DNA from: Limimaricola sp. G21655-S1
GTDB lineage: Bacteria; Pseudomonadota; Alphaproteobacteria; Rhodobacterales; Rhodobacteraceae
Assembly (NCBI RefSeq): GCF_027213785.1
Contig: NZ_JAPWGO010000011.1
Location: 62,001 to 126,000 of the forward strand
DNA length: 64,000 nucleotides
Direction: 5' to 3'
The position numbers were made by a program, and so were the translations under genes. Positions 36,939 to 46,392 of the stretch are shown here, in pieces. Under the pieces are notes generated by a model, which was given only the letters and a program-made list of their open reading frames with translations, did no database searches and was not told the DNA's origin. How positions within the stretch are numbered: position 1 is the stretch's first letter; each line of letters begins with the position of its first letter.

Positions 36939-37490
36939 ATGATGACCAACCAGACGCATGATTTCACCTTGGCGGAGGCCACCGCGCGGGTCCGCATCGA
37001 CGAGCTGGCGCCGGTGTCGCGGTTTTCGCTGCGGGTGCGTCCCGCGCAGGCGGCGACGCTGGGCCGGGCGCTCGGGCTGGATCTGCCCGACCGTATCGGG
37101 CGGATCGCCGAGGCGCAGGGCCGTACGGCGTTGTGCCTCGGCCCGGATGAATGGCTGATCTGCGCGCCCGAGGCGGCCCGTGACGCGATCCTCGCCGCGG
37201 CGCGGGATGCGTATGAGGCCGCGCCGCACAGCCTCACCGAGATTTCCGATCGTGAGATCAGCTACCGCATCAGCGGCCCGGCGGCGCAGGAACTGCTGAC
37301 CATCGCCTGCCCGCGCGACCTCGACCTTCTGGAGCCGGGACGTGCGGTCCGCACCGTGTTCGACACAGTGCAGGTGGTGCTGTGGCGCGACGGGCCGCAG
37401 GAATTCCGGCTCGACGTCTGGCGCAGCTTCGCGCCGCATGTCCGGGCGCTGCTGGAGATCGGTCAGGCGGAGCTTGCGGCCGGGCTCTGA
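36939..37490 (+). CDS. soxG: Sarcosine oxidase gamma subunit
   Basis: Gamma subunit of 183 aa with the SoxG/GcvT-like pattern VSRFSLRVRP, CLGPDEWLICAP and VLWRDGPQEFRLDVWRSFAPHVRALLEIG. It starts 10 bases after soxA with GAGGAAGG ahead. Two ATG codons in tandem are possible starts (36939 or 36942). Last gene of the sox operon, closed by the hairpin at 37513. Confidence 0.92.
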   Translation: MMTNQTHDFTLAEATARVRIDELAPVSRFSLRVRPAQAATLGRALGLDLPDRIGRIAEAQGRTALCLGPDEWLICAPEAARDAILAAARDAYEAAPHSLTEISDREISYRISGPAAQELLTIACPRDLDLLEPGRAVRTVFDTVQVVLWRDGPQEFRLDVWRSFAPHVRALLEIGQAELAAGL

Positions 37491-37512
37491 CGCGGCTTCC
37501 GCCCGGCCTTTC

Positions 37513-37527
37513 GGGGCCTTCGGCCCC
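37513..37527. terminator. Hairpin between convergent soxG and hybrid kinase genes
   Basis: GGGGCC-TTC-GGCCCC, a perfect 6-bp stem with a tight 3-base loop filling the gap between the two stop codons (37490 and 37528). It probably serves both directions. Confidence 0.55.
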
Positions 37528-39837
37528 TCAGCCCGTGGTGCCGACCGCCCCGGAGATCGCCTCGCCGAGCTGGGCCTCGGTGAAGGGTTTTCCGAGCCGG
37601 CCCGCGATGACGCTCTCGCTGCCCGGCGGCAGCTCGCCATAGCCGGTGCAGAGCAGGACCGGCAGTTCGGGGCGCAGCGCCCGGCTGGCCTCGGCAAGCT
37701 GCGCCCCGGTCATGCCCGGCATCGCCTGATCGGTGATCAGCAGGTCGATGTCGGAATGGGCCCGAAGCTGGTCGAGCGCCGCCTCGCCATGCGCCGCCTC
37801 CAGCACCTCGTGCCCGAGCGCTTCGAGCATGCCGACCGTGCCCATCAGCACCAGGAAATCATCATCCACCACGAGGATCTTCAGCGGTCGTTCGGGCCCG
37901 GCGGCGCGGCTGGTGCCAAGTCGCTCCGGCGCGTCCGTGTCGGCCGTCGCGGCGACCGGCAGGAAGATCCGCGCCGTGGTGCCGCGCCCGGGGGCGCTGT
38001 CGAGGCGGAACGCGCCGCCCGACTGGCGCGCCAGCCCGTGCACCATGCTCAGCCCGAGCCCGGTGCCCTTGCCCACGCCCTTGGTGGTGAAGAACGGCTC
38101 GGTCGCCTGCGCCAGCACCGCCGCATCCATGCCGGGTCCGTCATCCCTGACCTCGATGACCACGTAGCTGCCGGGCGACAGGTCCGGTTCATCGACCCTC
38201 TCGACGAGGCGGCAGCTCAGGTCGAGCGTGCCACGCCCCTCCATCGCGTCGCGCGCGTTCACGACGAGGTTCAGCACCGCCATCTCAAGCTGGTTGGCAT
38301 CGACCAGGGCCAGGGGTGTGTCCTCGTCGAATTGGCGCCGGATCCTGACGCCCGGGCCGATCGAGCTGCGCAGCAGCGGCTCCATGTCATCGAGCAGCGC
38401 GCAGGCATTGACCGGGCGCGGGGTGAGATCCTGACGGCGCGCGAAGGCGAGCATGTGCTGCACGAGCTTGGCGCCGCGATCGGCGCTCGCCTGCGCGCGG
38501 TCGAGCAGGGTGAGGGTCCGGTCGTCGGGCGCCTCGATCTGCCGTCGCAGCAGGCTCAGATTGGTCTGGATCGCCGCGAGCAGGTTGTTGAAGTCATGCG
38601 CCACGCCGCCGGTGAGCTGGCCCAGCGTCTCGAGCTTGCGCGACTGCGCGAGCGCCTCCTCGGCGAGGCGCAGCTGCTCTTCCTGCCGGCGCTTCTCGCC
38701 GAGGTCGCGGCCGGTGGCGAAGATGACGCCGCCGCTGATCACCGCGCTCCAGCCGAGCCAGTGGAACTCGCCCGCTCGGTCGCGCATGCGCAGCTCGACA
38801 TGGCCGACCGAGCCGGTTTCCAGAAGCTCCGCGAAGAGCCGTTGCGCGAAATCGAGATCGTCCTCGTGGATCAGCGCATCGAAGCGCATGCCGACCAGCT
38901 CCTCCGGGGCGAAGCCGAGCTGCGACTGCCAGGCGTCGCTGACCTCCTGGTAGATGCCGTCGAGCGAGCAGATCAGATGCAGGTCGCGCGAGGCGGACCA
39001 CAGATTGCTGCGCTCGGCCCGGCGCAGCTCAAGCTCCTCGGCATGGGCCCGCTCCTGGGTGACGTCCCGCGCCGTGGCGTAGATCCTGCCCTCATGCGGC
39101 ACGGTGACCCAGGACAGCCAGCGATAGCTGCCATCGGCATGGCGATATCGATTTTCGAAGCGCAGGACCGGCTGGTCCTGCTTCACGTTCTCGAAGGCTG
39201 CAAGGGTGCCGACGCGGTCCTCGGGATGGATCAGCTCCATGAAGGGCGTGGCGAGGAGAACCTCCTTCGAATGGCCGAGGATGACGGTGGCCGCGGGATT
39301 CACCTGTTCGAAATAGCCCGCGTGATTGGCGACCACCTGGATATCGGGTGACACGTCCCAGACCCGGGCCCGGGCGCCGAACTCGTCGCGGATCCGCGCT
39401 TCCAGCACCTCGGCCCGCTCCCTGAGCTTCGTCTCGTTTTCCTCGCGCTCGGTGACGTCGAGAAACAGCAGGCCGAAGCGGTCCTTCGAGATCGGGAAGG
39501 CACGGATGTCGTAGATCCGACCGAGTTCCGAGACCGGGCCGACCAAATTGCGTGGCTCCTGTTCGAGGGCGACCGCGGCGAAATCCTCGACCCAGTGCTG
39601 TTCGACGCCGGGGATGACGTCGGTCACGAGGCGGCCCGCGATACCCTCGGCGCTCAGACCGGTGAGGCGGGACCAGGCCTCGTTGACATGCAGGTAGCGC
39701 CAGTTGACCCGCCCTCGGGCGTCATGCACCACTTCGGCGATGACCAGCCCCTCATGCAGGCGGTCGAACACGGCGGGCCAGTCGACACGGTCGCTTCCGC
39801 CCACGCCGAGCCCTTGCAGGAAATCGATGGTTCTCAT
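37528..39837 (-). CDS. Cytoplasmic hybrid histidine kinase: PAS-PAS-PAS-HisKA-HATPase-REC
   Basis: Signal-transduction kinase of about 769 aa with no membrane segment. Three PAS-type sensor domains lie at about 20-130, 160-265 and 285-380. The phospho-acceptor His414 is in GGVAHDFNNLL, the ATPase has the N-box NLVVNARDAM (~523) and DDGPGM (~565). A C-terminal receiver domain has acidic residues VVDDD (656-660), phospho-acceptor Asp703 (ITDQAMPG) and Lys750. All catalytic residues are intact. No separate response regulator adjoins it. The ATG at 39835-39837 has only a weak ribosome-binding site and a GTG 30 bases upstream is possible. Confidence 0.88.
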   Translation of the reverse strand: MRTIDFLQGLGVGGSDRVDWPAVFDRLHEGLVIAEVVHDARGRVNWRYLHVNEAWSRLTGLSAEGIAGRLVTDVIPGVEQHWVEDFAAVALEQEPRNLVGPVSELGRIYDIRAFPISKDRFGLLFLDVTEREENETKLRERAEVLEARIRDEFGARARVWDVSPDIQVVANHAGYFEQVNPAATVILGHSKEVLLATPFMELIHPEDRVGTLAAFENVKQDQPVLRFENRYRHADGSYRWLSWVTVPHEGRIYATARDVTQERAHAEELELRRAERSNLWSASRDLHLICSLDGIYQEVSDAWQSQLGFAPEELVGMRFDALIHEDDLDFAQRLFAELLETGSVGHVELRMRDRAGEFHWLGWSAVISGGVIFATGRDLGEKRRQEEQLRLAEEALAQSRKLETLGQLTGGVAHDFNNLLAAIQTNLSLLRRQIEAPDDRTLTLLDRAQASADRGAKLVQHMLAFARRQDLTPRPVNACALLDDMEPLLRSSIGPGVRIRRQFDEDTPLALVDANQLEMAVLNLVVNARDAMEGRGTLDLSCRLVERVDEPDLSPGSYVVIEVRDDGPGMDAAVLAQATEPFFTTKGVGKGTGLGLSMVHGLARQSGGAFRLDSAPGRGTTARIFLPVAATADTDAPERLGTSRAAGPERPLKILVVDDDFLVLMGTVGMLEALGHEVLEAAHGEAALDQLRAHSDIDLLITDQAMPGMTGAQLAEASRALRPELPVLLCTGYGELPPGSESVIAGRLGKPFTEAQLGEAISGAVGTTG

Positions 39838-40257
39838 CCGGTCACGCTCGGTCTGATCAGAATTCACGCATATGGGAGTTTGCGCCCGGGCGGAAGTGGT
39901 CACCGATCGGGACGGCGGGTTCATGCGCCGGCAAAGGGTTCCGGGGCATTCCATGCGCCGATGCCCGACATGCGGCGCATCGGTTCCGGTACCGCGGGTG
40001 TTGCGGATGAGGCGAGTCCTCGGGCCGGCTGATATGCGCCACCTCGGGGTCCGTCGCCGCGTCCTGCCCATGCTCCGGCGGGTCCGATGCCGGTCGAGAG
40101 GAAGCGTGAGAGCGCACATCTTATGGCCCTGGTCGGGCGGAGAGCAGGCTGCCCCGCATCGTCGAACCCTGATCCGATTGCAAAAACACCGTTTTCGCCA
40201 TCATTCGGTCGAGTTTCGCCCGCAGATATGCGCGCGACGGCAAGAGGGGCACGAGAC
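39838..40257. other. 420-bp divergent intergenic region, hybrid kinase / c-di-GMP protein
   Basis: No gene recognised. Frames that stay open here are Arg-rich and match nothing. It must hold the promoters of the divergent genes at 39837 and 40258. A GATGC...GCATC type inverted repeat (CCGATGC near 39958 and GCATCGG near 39979) is the only symmetry I noted. Confidence 0.5.
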
Positions 40258-42654
40258 ATGGTGACGACGATCCTGCAGGGCCTGCAGCAGACCAGCCCCC
40301 ACTACCTCGTCACCGCGATCATCGTCTGCGCCGGCATGGCGCTGACGCTGGTGACGCTGATGCGGCAGGTCGCCCTCGCCGGGTCGCCGGTGCGGCTGGC
40401 GCCGCTGGGCTGGATCGCGCTGGTGGCCGGGCTCGGGGTCTGGACCACGCATTTCGTCGCGATGATCGGTCACATCCCCAGCGCGACGCTGAGCTACGAC
40501 CCCGCCATCACCGCGCTGTCGGCGCTGGTCGGGGTGATCGGCGTCGGCCTGCCGCTCGCGCTCGCCAGCCCGCTGGGCCGCCGCTGGCCCCGCGCCGCCC
40601 TGGGCGCGCTGGCCGGGGTCGGGGTCGGCGCGATGCATTTCACCGGCATGATGGCGATGCAGAACAACATGCATCACGATCCGGCGTCCTCGGTGCTGGC
40701 GGTGCTTCTGGGCGCAGGCTTCTTCGCGCCGGCGATGGGCTGCTCGGGCACGAGCCTGCGGGGGCTCTGGCTGCGCGGGCTGGGGCTGGTGGGCGGCGTC
40801 TGCGCGCTGCATTTCACCGCGATGTCCGGGCTCAGCATCAGGGTGATCGGCGCGGTCGAGCCGGGCATCGATCGCCAGTTGCTGTCGAGCTTCACCACGC
40901 TGGCGACGCTGGCGCTGTGCTATGCCGCCGTCACCGCGATGCTGCACCGCCGCCACCTGACCAGCGCCCGCCGCGAGGTCGAGCGCAAGGAGGCCTCCTT
41001 CGTCGCGGCGCTGCAGAACATGTCGAACGCGCTGGTAATGATCGACGAGGCGCGCCGGATTACCGCGATCAACCAGCGCTGCCACGCGCTGTTCGACATC
41101 CCCGAGGCCGAGATCGGCCCCGGCGCCGGGATCGAGCGGCTGATCGAGGTGGTCGAGGGCGGCCGGGCCTGGGGGGGCGCGCGCTTTGCCTCGGTGGTCA
41201 GGACCCATCTGGAACGGCTGCGCGGCACCGAGATGCTGCGCAGCGAGGAGGAGTTCGCCAATGGCCGGATCCTGTGCATCTCGAGCCGGCGCATGCCTAC
41301 GGGCGAGGTGGTGCTGACCTTCGACGATTTCACCGAGCACCGCGCCGCGCAGGCCAAGATCGCGCATATGGCGTTCCACGACGCGCTGACCGGGCTGCCC
41401 AACCGGCGCAGCTTCCGCGACCACATGGCCGCGCTCGATCCCGAGGGCAATCCGCAGGCGCTGCTGATGCTCGATCTCGACCACTTCAAGGTGGTCAACG
41501 ACACTCTGGGCCACCCGGTCGGCGACGGCCTCTTGATTCAGGTGGCGCGACGGCTGCTCGACGCCTCGGGCAACGGCGCCACGGTGTTCCGGCTCGGCGG
41601 CGACGAGATGGTGGTGGTGCTCGACGGCGCGGGCGAGGTCGAGGCGACGGAGATCGGCCGCGCCATCATCGAGAGCCTGAGCCGGCCCTTCGAGGTGGAC
41701 GGCCACAAGATCTCCATCGGCTGCAGCATCGGTGCCAGCCTGACCGAGGGCGGGCTCGGCGCCTCCGAGGCGCTGCAGCGCGCCGATCTGGGGCTCTACC
41801 GCGCCAAGAATCTGGGCCGCAACCGGATCCAGTTCTACGAGGAAGGCATGATGGAAAAGGCGCTGGAGCGGCGCCAGATGGAAAGCGATCTCGTCCAGGC
41901 CCACAAATGCCGCGAGTTCGAGCTCGACTACCAGCCGATCTGCCGGCTGTCCGACCGCGAGATCCTCGGCTTCGAGGCGCTGATCCGCTGGCGCCACCCG
42001 CTGCGCGGGCTGGTGCCCCCGGCCGAGTTCATCCCGCTTTGCGAAGAGAACGGCATGATCGTGCAGATCGGCGAATGGGTGATCGACGAGGCCTGCCGCC
42101 AGCTCGCGCAATGGCCCGGCACGGTGCATGTGGCGATCAACGTCTCGCCGGTGCAGATGCGCCTGCCCTCGATCGTCGAGGTGGTGCGACAGGCGCTCGA
42201 ACGCCACGGTCTCGACCCGGCGCGGCTGACGCTCGAACTGACGGAGACCGCGCTGGTGCGCGACGGCGCGCATCTGGCGCGCAACCTCGTGGCGCTGCGC
42301 GCCATGGGGGTGAAGATCGCCATGGACGATTTCGGAACCGGCTATTCCTCCTTTACCCATCTGCGCGATTTCGAGCTCGACCAGATCAAGATCGACCGCA
42401 GCTTCGTCAACGTGTCAGAGAGCGATCACAAGGCCTGGGCCGTGGCGCAGGCGGTGACCAGCATGGCGCGCGAATTGTCGGTCGGGGCGGTGGGCGAGGG
42501 GGTCGAGACCTCCGAGCAGATCGACCGGCTGATGCAGCTGGGCTGCGACGTGGCACAGGGTTTCCTTCTGGGCCGGCCGATGAGCGGCACCGAGGCAGGC
42601 GCGCTTCTGGCGCGGTCGGCCGAAACCGCCCCGGAGCCCGTCGCGGCGGAATGA
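40258..42654 (+). CDS. MHYT-PAS-GGDEF-EAL membrane c-di-GMP enzyme
   Basis: Protein of 798 aa for cyclic-di-GMP turnover. The N-terminal membrane part (about 1-230) has three MHYT-type motifs (THFVAMIG ~64, MHFTGMMAM ~126, LHFTAMSG ~184), proposed to bind metal and sense O2, CO or NO. A PAS domain (about 245-360) leads to GGDEF (about 370-530, catalytic GGDEM at 447-451) and EAL (about 545-790, EALIRW at 573, AINVSP, LELTET, DDFGTGYSS, KIDRSF). Both cyclase and phosphodiesterase catalytic residues look intact, so the net activity cannot be predicted. The ATG at 40258 is preceded by AGAGGGG. Confidence 0.92.
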   Translation: MVTTILQGLQQTSPHYLVTAIIVCAGMALTLVTLMRQVALAGSPVRLAPLGWIALVAGLGVWTTHFVAMIGHIPSATLSYDPAITALSALVGVIGVGLPLALASPLGRRWPRAALGALAGVGVGAMHFTGMMAMQNNMHHDPASSVLAVLLGAGFFAPAMGCSGTSLRGLWLRGLGLVGGVCALHFTAMSGLSIRVIGAVEPGIDRQLLSSFTTLATLALCYAAVTAMLHRRHLTSARREVERKEASFVAALQNMSNALVMIDEARRITAINQRCHALFDIPEAEIGPGAGIERLIEVVEGGRAWGGARFASVVRTHLERLRGTEMLRSEEEFANGRILCISSRRMPTGEVVLTFDDFTEHRAAQAKIAHMAFHDALTGLPNRRSFRDHMAALDPEGNPQALLMLDLDHFKVVNDTLGHPVGDGLLIQVARRLLDASGNGATVFRLGGDEMVVVLDGAGEVEATEIGRAIIESLSRPFEVDGHKISIGCSIGASLTEGGLGASEALQRADLGLYRAKNLGRNRIQFYEEGMMEKALERRQMESDLVQAHKCREFELDYQPICRLSDREILGFEALIRWRHPLRGLVPPAEFIPLCEENGMIVQIGEWVIDEACRQLAQWPGTVHVAINVSPVQMRLPSIVEVVRQALERHGLDPARLTLELTETALVRDGAHLARNLVALRAMGVKIAMDDFGTGYSSFTHLRDFELDQIKIDRSFVNVSESDHKAWAVAQAVTSMARELSVGAVGEGVETSEQIDRLMQLGCDVAQGFLLGRPMSGTEAGALLARSAETAPEPVAAE

Positions 42655-42868
42655 CGAGCGCGGCCGGGCGGGATCATCCGGGGGACCTTAGGTAAGGCGC
42701 TTCGCCGCCGCTGCGCGCGGGCGCATTCTGCGCATGGTTGTAGTTCCAACGCATCTTGGTCACATATCCGCACGGCGCGGGGTTTTCCCGGCGCCGCACC
42801 GGGGCGCGCGCGCCTTGGACACGTCCCGATGGCCCCCTCGCGTAGCAGATTCCAAGGAAGCAGTTGCC

Positions 42869-45646
42869 ATGACCCTCCCCCAAACCGTCGGCGCCGCGCT
42901 GGTGCGCGCTATCTCGGTCCATGCGTCCCGCCTCGCCATGGCGGACGAGGCGGGCGGGCTGAGCTATGGCCAGCTGGGCAGCTTCGTCGAACGCAGCGCG
43001 CCGTATCTGAGGGGCGCACCGGCGGTGGGCGTCTTCGGGGCGCCCGGCCTCGCCATGGCCGCGAGCGCCACGGCCTGCGTGATCCACGGGCGGCCCTTCG
43101 TGCATCTCGACCCGGCGATGCCGCGGGCGGTGCTGCACAACATCTGCGAGGAGCTGGGCGTGACGCTGGTGCTGACCTGTCAGCCGGTCACGCCGGGCCA
43201 CCTGCCGCAGGACTGCGAGGTACTGGATGCTCGGCGTCTCTTGGAGACCATCGGCGACGCCCCGATGGCGCCGTTGCAGGCGGCGCCGGTCCGGCCGGAC
43301 GCCGCGATCTATCTCGTGGCGACCTCCGGGACCACCGGGCGGCCGAAATGCATCCCGGTCACGCAGGACGCGGCCCAGCTCTCCTATGAATGGCGCGATG
43401 CCTACACGCCCTATGCGCCGGGCATGCGGATGGGGATCTACATCTTCGCGATCTGGGAGATGTTCCGACCGCTGCGCATGGGGGCGGAGCTGTGGTTTCC
43501 CGATCCCAACACGCTGATGAACCCGCGCGGCCTCGCCGGTTTCCTGATCCGCAACCGGATCGACGAGATGCTGTTCACCCCGTCCTTCTACAACAGCTTC
43601 CTGACCGCGATCGACCGCGACACCGCGGCCGCGCTGCCGCTGCGCCGCGTCGTGCTCAATGGCGAGGTGGTGGGCGACGGGCTGATCACGGCCTCGCTCG
43701 ACAAGCTGCCGGGGGCGGAGCTGTGGAACCTCTACAGCATCTGCGAGACGCATGACGTCTGCATGTCGCGGCTCACCGGGCCCTGCGGCGACGGCCCGGC
43801 CTCGGTCGGCGTGCCGATGGGGCACCTGCGCGCGGTGATCCTCGACGAGAGCGACCGCCCCTGTCCGCCGGGCGTGCCGGGGCAGCTGCATTTCGAAGGG
43901 CCGCGCATGCTGGGACCGGGCTACGTGAACCGCCCCGAGGAAACCCGGCTGCGGTTCCGCGTGCTGCATATCGAAGGTCGCGAGGCGCGGCTCTACGACA
44001 CCGGCGATCAGGCATGGGTCGACGCGGAGGGCGCGCTGCACATCATCGGTCGCGTCGCGCATATGCTCAAGCTGCGCGGCTTTTCGATCCAGACGCGCGA
44101 GCTGACCGAGACGATGCGCGGCCGCTTCGATTTCGCGCAGGCGGTGCCATGGGTGGGCGAGGTCGGTGCGCGGGGACAGGCGCTGATCTTCTATTTTGCC
44201 GTCGATGCCGCGCAGGCCCGCGCCAATGCCGAGCGCTGGGGGCTGCGGCCCGGCACCAACCGGATGCCCGCTGCCCTCGCGGCCGAGCTGCGGGGCGTCC
44301 TGCCGGCCTATTGCGTGCCCGCCTATCTGGTGCAGCTCGACGCGATCCCGCTGCACCCGGTTTCGGGCAAGGCCGATCTGCGCGCGCTGCCGCCGGTGAC
44401 CGAGACGGCGGAGGCGGGCGCCGGGACGGAGGACGCGGTGATCGCCGCCGCGGCCCGGGTGATGGGGCGGGCGCCGGACGAGATCGACGGGGCGCTCAGC
44501 TTTCACGATCAGGGCGGCGACTCGCTGATGTGCGTGAGCCTGATCCTCGAGCTGGAGCGCTGCTATGACAGGCCGGTGGATTTCGAGCTGGCCATGAACG
44601 TGCCGCTCGACCGGTTGCACAGGTTGCTGACGGAGGCGCGCGATGCTGCCACGGGCGCGGAGTTCGACCGGCCCGGCATCCTGCTGACCGGGGCGACGGG
44701 CTTCCTCGGTGGCCACGTGCTGGCGCGGTCCGCGCGCGACCTTCCGCCCGGCCATGTCGTCTATTGCCTGGTGCGCGACAAGCGGCGCGACGCCGCCGAG
44801 CGACTGGCCGAGGCGGCGCGCCGTCACGGGGTCGCGCCCGAGCGCTATGTCATGGTGCCCGGCACGCTGGATACGCCGCGCTTCGGGCTTGGCGAGGCGG
44901 CGCATGACGCGCTGGCGGCGCGCGTCGGTTCGGTCGTCCATTGCGCCGCCACGGTGAACATGGCGATCGGCCGGGACGACATGCTCGACTGGTCGGCGCG
45001 GGGCATCGAGACGGTGCTGGAATTCTGCCGCGCCGCCGGGGCGGACCTGCGGTTCAGCTCCTCCAGCGCGGTGTTCCCCGAGCAGGGCGGCCCCTGGCCC
45101 GAGGGACCGGCGCGGCCATGGGAGGGCTGCACCGGCTACGGCGCCGCCAAGATCGCGGCCGAGTCGGCGATCACCGCATCCGGGGTCCCCGCCGCCATCA
45201 TTCGACTGCCCTCGCTCTACGATCTCGACGCGCCGAACCCGCGCGACATCTGCGAGATCATCCTCGCCGCCGGGCTCCGGGCCGGGGTCTTTCCGCAGGA
45301 CATGGCGTTCCCGATGACCGACGTGACCGCCGCCGCCGCGATGCTGCTGGGGCCGGTCACCGGGCCCGGGGTGCCGATCTACAACCTCGTGGCCGAAACC
45401 CGCGTGGCCCATGACGGCGCGCTCCCGGCGCGGGACTGGGTCGAGGCGGTCGATCTGCCTTCGGGCATCGCCCGGGTGATCGCCGAGACGACCGAGACGC
45501 TGCGCGCCGACGCCACATTCGACAGCGCCGCGGCCCGGGCGGCATGGGCGCGGATCTCGGAGCTGCCCTTCGAGGCGATCAGCGACGCCGCCGCGCTGCT
45601 GGCGCGGCGGCGCGCGGCCTACCAGAGCGAGCCGGCATTGACCTGA
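42869..45646 (+). CDS. Stand-alone NRPS-like enzyme: adenylation, carrier, thioester reductase (A-T-R)
   Basis: Protein of 925 aa that should activate a carboxylic acid as AMP ester, load it on its own carrier domain and release it as an aldehyde or alcohol. A domain about 1-505: TSGTTGRPK (152-160), YDTGD (376-380), catalytic Lys501 in PVSGKADL. Carrier domain about 515-590 with phosphopantetheine Ser552 (QGGDSLMC). Reductase domain about 600-915: TGATGFLGG (607-615) and Y757-x3-K761. There is no condensation domain. The A4 segment (YIFAIWEM, ~191-198) lacks the Asp that usually binds the alpha-amino group, so a non-amino acid substrate is likely. AAGGAAG precedes the ATG. Confidence 0.88.
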   Translation: MTLPQTVGAALVRAISVHASRLAMADEAGGLSYGQLGSFVERSAPYLRGAPAVGVFGAPGLAMAASATACVIHGRPFVHLDPAMPRAVLHNICEELGVTLVLTCQPVTPGHLPQDCEVLDARRLLETIGDAPMAPLQAAPVRPDAAIYLVATSGTTGRPKCIPVTQDAAQLSYEWRDAYTPYAPGMRMGIYIFAIWEMFRPLRMGAELWFPDPNTLMNPRGLAGFLIRNRIDEMLFTPSFYNSFLTAIDRDTAAALPLRRVVLNGEVVGDGLITASLDKLPGAELWNLYSICETHDVCMSRLTGPCGDGPASVGVPMGHLRAVILDESDRPCPPGVPGQLHFEGPRMLGPGYVNRPEETRLRFRVLHIEGREARLYDTGDQAWVDAEGALHIIGRVAHMLKLRGFSIQTRELTETMRGRFDFAQAVPWVGEVGARGQALIFYFAVDAAQARANAERWGLRPGTNRMPAALAAELRGVLPAYCVPAYLVQLDAIPLHPVSGKADLRALPPVTETAEAGAGTEDAVIAAAARVMGRAPDEIDGALSFHDQGGDSLMCVSLILELERCYDRPVDFELAMNVPLDRLHRLLTEARDAATGAEFDRPGILLTGATGFLGGHVLARSARDLPPGHVVYCLVRDKRRDAAERLAEAARRHGVAPERYVMVPGTLDTPRFGLGEAAHDALAARVGSVVHCAATVNMAIGRDDMLDWSARGIETVLEFCRAAGADLRFSSSSAVFPEQGGPWPEGPARPWEGCTGYGAAKIAAESAITASGVPAAIIRLPSLYDLDAPNPRDICEIILAAGLRAGVFPQDMAFPMTDVTAAAAMLLGPVTGPGVPIYNLVAETRVAHDGALPARDWVEAVDLPSGIARVIAETTETLRADATFDSAAARAAWARISELPFEAISDAAALLARRRAAYQSEPALT

Positions 45647-46392
45647 ACATCCTCCATGGTGATCGCCCGGCCGGCATCGCTCACCAGAAAGGCGGCCAGC
45701 TCGGCGATCTCCTCGGGCTGAACCAGCTGGTGCTGCGGGTTCGAGGCGGCGTAGTTGGCGCGGATCTCCTCGCGCGACTTGCCGCTGGCGGCGATGTCGG
45801 CGTCGATGAACTGCTTGAGCATCTCGGTCTCGACCCAGGTCGGGCTGATCGAGACGCAGGTGACGCCATGCGCGGCGCCTTCGAGGCTGACGCAGCGCCC
45901 GAGGCCCAGAAGCCCCGCCTTGGAGGCGCAATAGGCGGCGTTGTTCGCCATGCCTTGATGCGCCGCGACCGAGGCGAGGTTGACGATCCGGCCCCAGCCC
46001 GCCGCCGTCATGTGCGGCATCACCGCGCGGATCATCCGGAAGGTGCCGGACAGGTTGGTGTCGATCTGGTCGTCCCAGACCGCGTCGGGATGGTCGGCGA
46101 CCGGGGCCTCGGAGTAGACCCCCGCCGCGTTGACGAGAATGTCGACGCCACCGCGCCGCGCCACCACATCCGACACGAAGCGCGCGACGCTGTCGCTGTC
46201 GCGCACGTCGAGCGCGGCGGCGCGGGCCTCGATGCCCTGCGCCCCGAGGATGTCGCGCACCGCGTCGGCATCGCCGCCCCGGCGGGCGCCGATGGTCACG
46301 TCGACGCCGTCGCGTGCCAGCCGGCGGGCGATGGCCAGCCCCATGCCCGAAAGCCCTCCGGTCACGATCGCGGTTCTGGTGACTTGGGTCAT
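45619..46392 (-). CDS. SDR-family oxidoreductase, 3-hydroxybutyrate dehydrogenase-like
   Basis: Short-chain dehydrogenase of 257 aa: TGGLSGMGLA (NAD), NAAG, LASVAAHQGM and YCASK (Y-x3-K). The C-terminal part (SPTWVETEML...QPEEIAELAAFLVSDAG) follows the classical 3-hydroxybutyrate dehydrogenase layout, but specificity is open. The ATG at 46390-46392 has AGGAAC 8 bases before it. The last 28 bases overlap the 3' end of the convergent A-T-R gene, so it may act on the aldehyde/alcohol that enzyme releases; that is only a suggestion from position. Confidence 0.85.
   Translation of the reverse strand: MTQVTRTAIVTGGLSGMGLAIARRLARDGVDVTIGARRGGDADAVRDILGAQGIEARAAALDVRDSDSVARFVSDVVARRGGVDILVNAAGVYSEAPVADHPDAVWDDQIDTNLSGTFRMIRAVMPHMTAAGWGRIVNLASVAAHQGMANNAAYCASKAGLLGLGRCVSLEGAAHGVTCVSISPTWVETEMLKQFIDADIAASGKSREEIRANYAASNPQHQLVQPEEIAELAAFLVSDAGRAITMEDVQVNAGSLW

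Noticed and set aside
33884-37237. 1117-codon open frame on the minus strand opposite the sarcosine oxidase genes
   Set aside because: It is the antisense shadow of soxBDAG in GC-rich DNA. The product is rich in Arg/His/Gly/Asp, has no recognisable domain, while the plus strand encodes four textbook subunits.
42674-45931. 1085-codon open frame on the minus strand opposite the A-T-R gene
   Set aside because: Compositional shadow with Arg/Gly/His-rich, low-complexity sequence and no ribosome-binding site. The plus strand has intact NRPS motifs.
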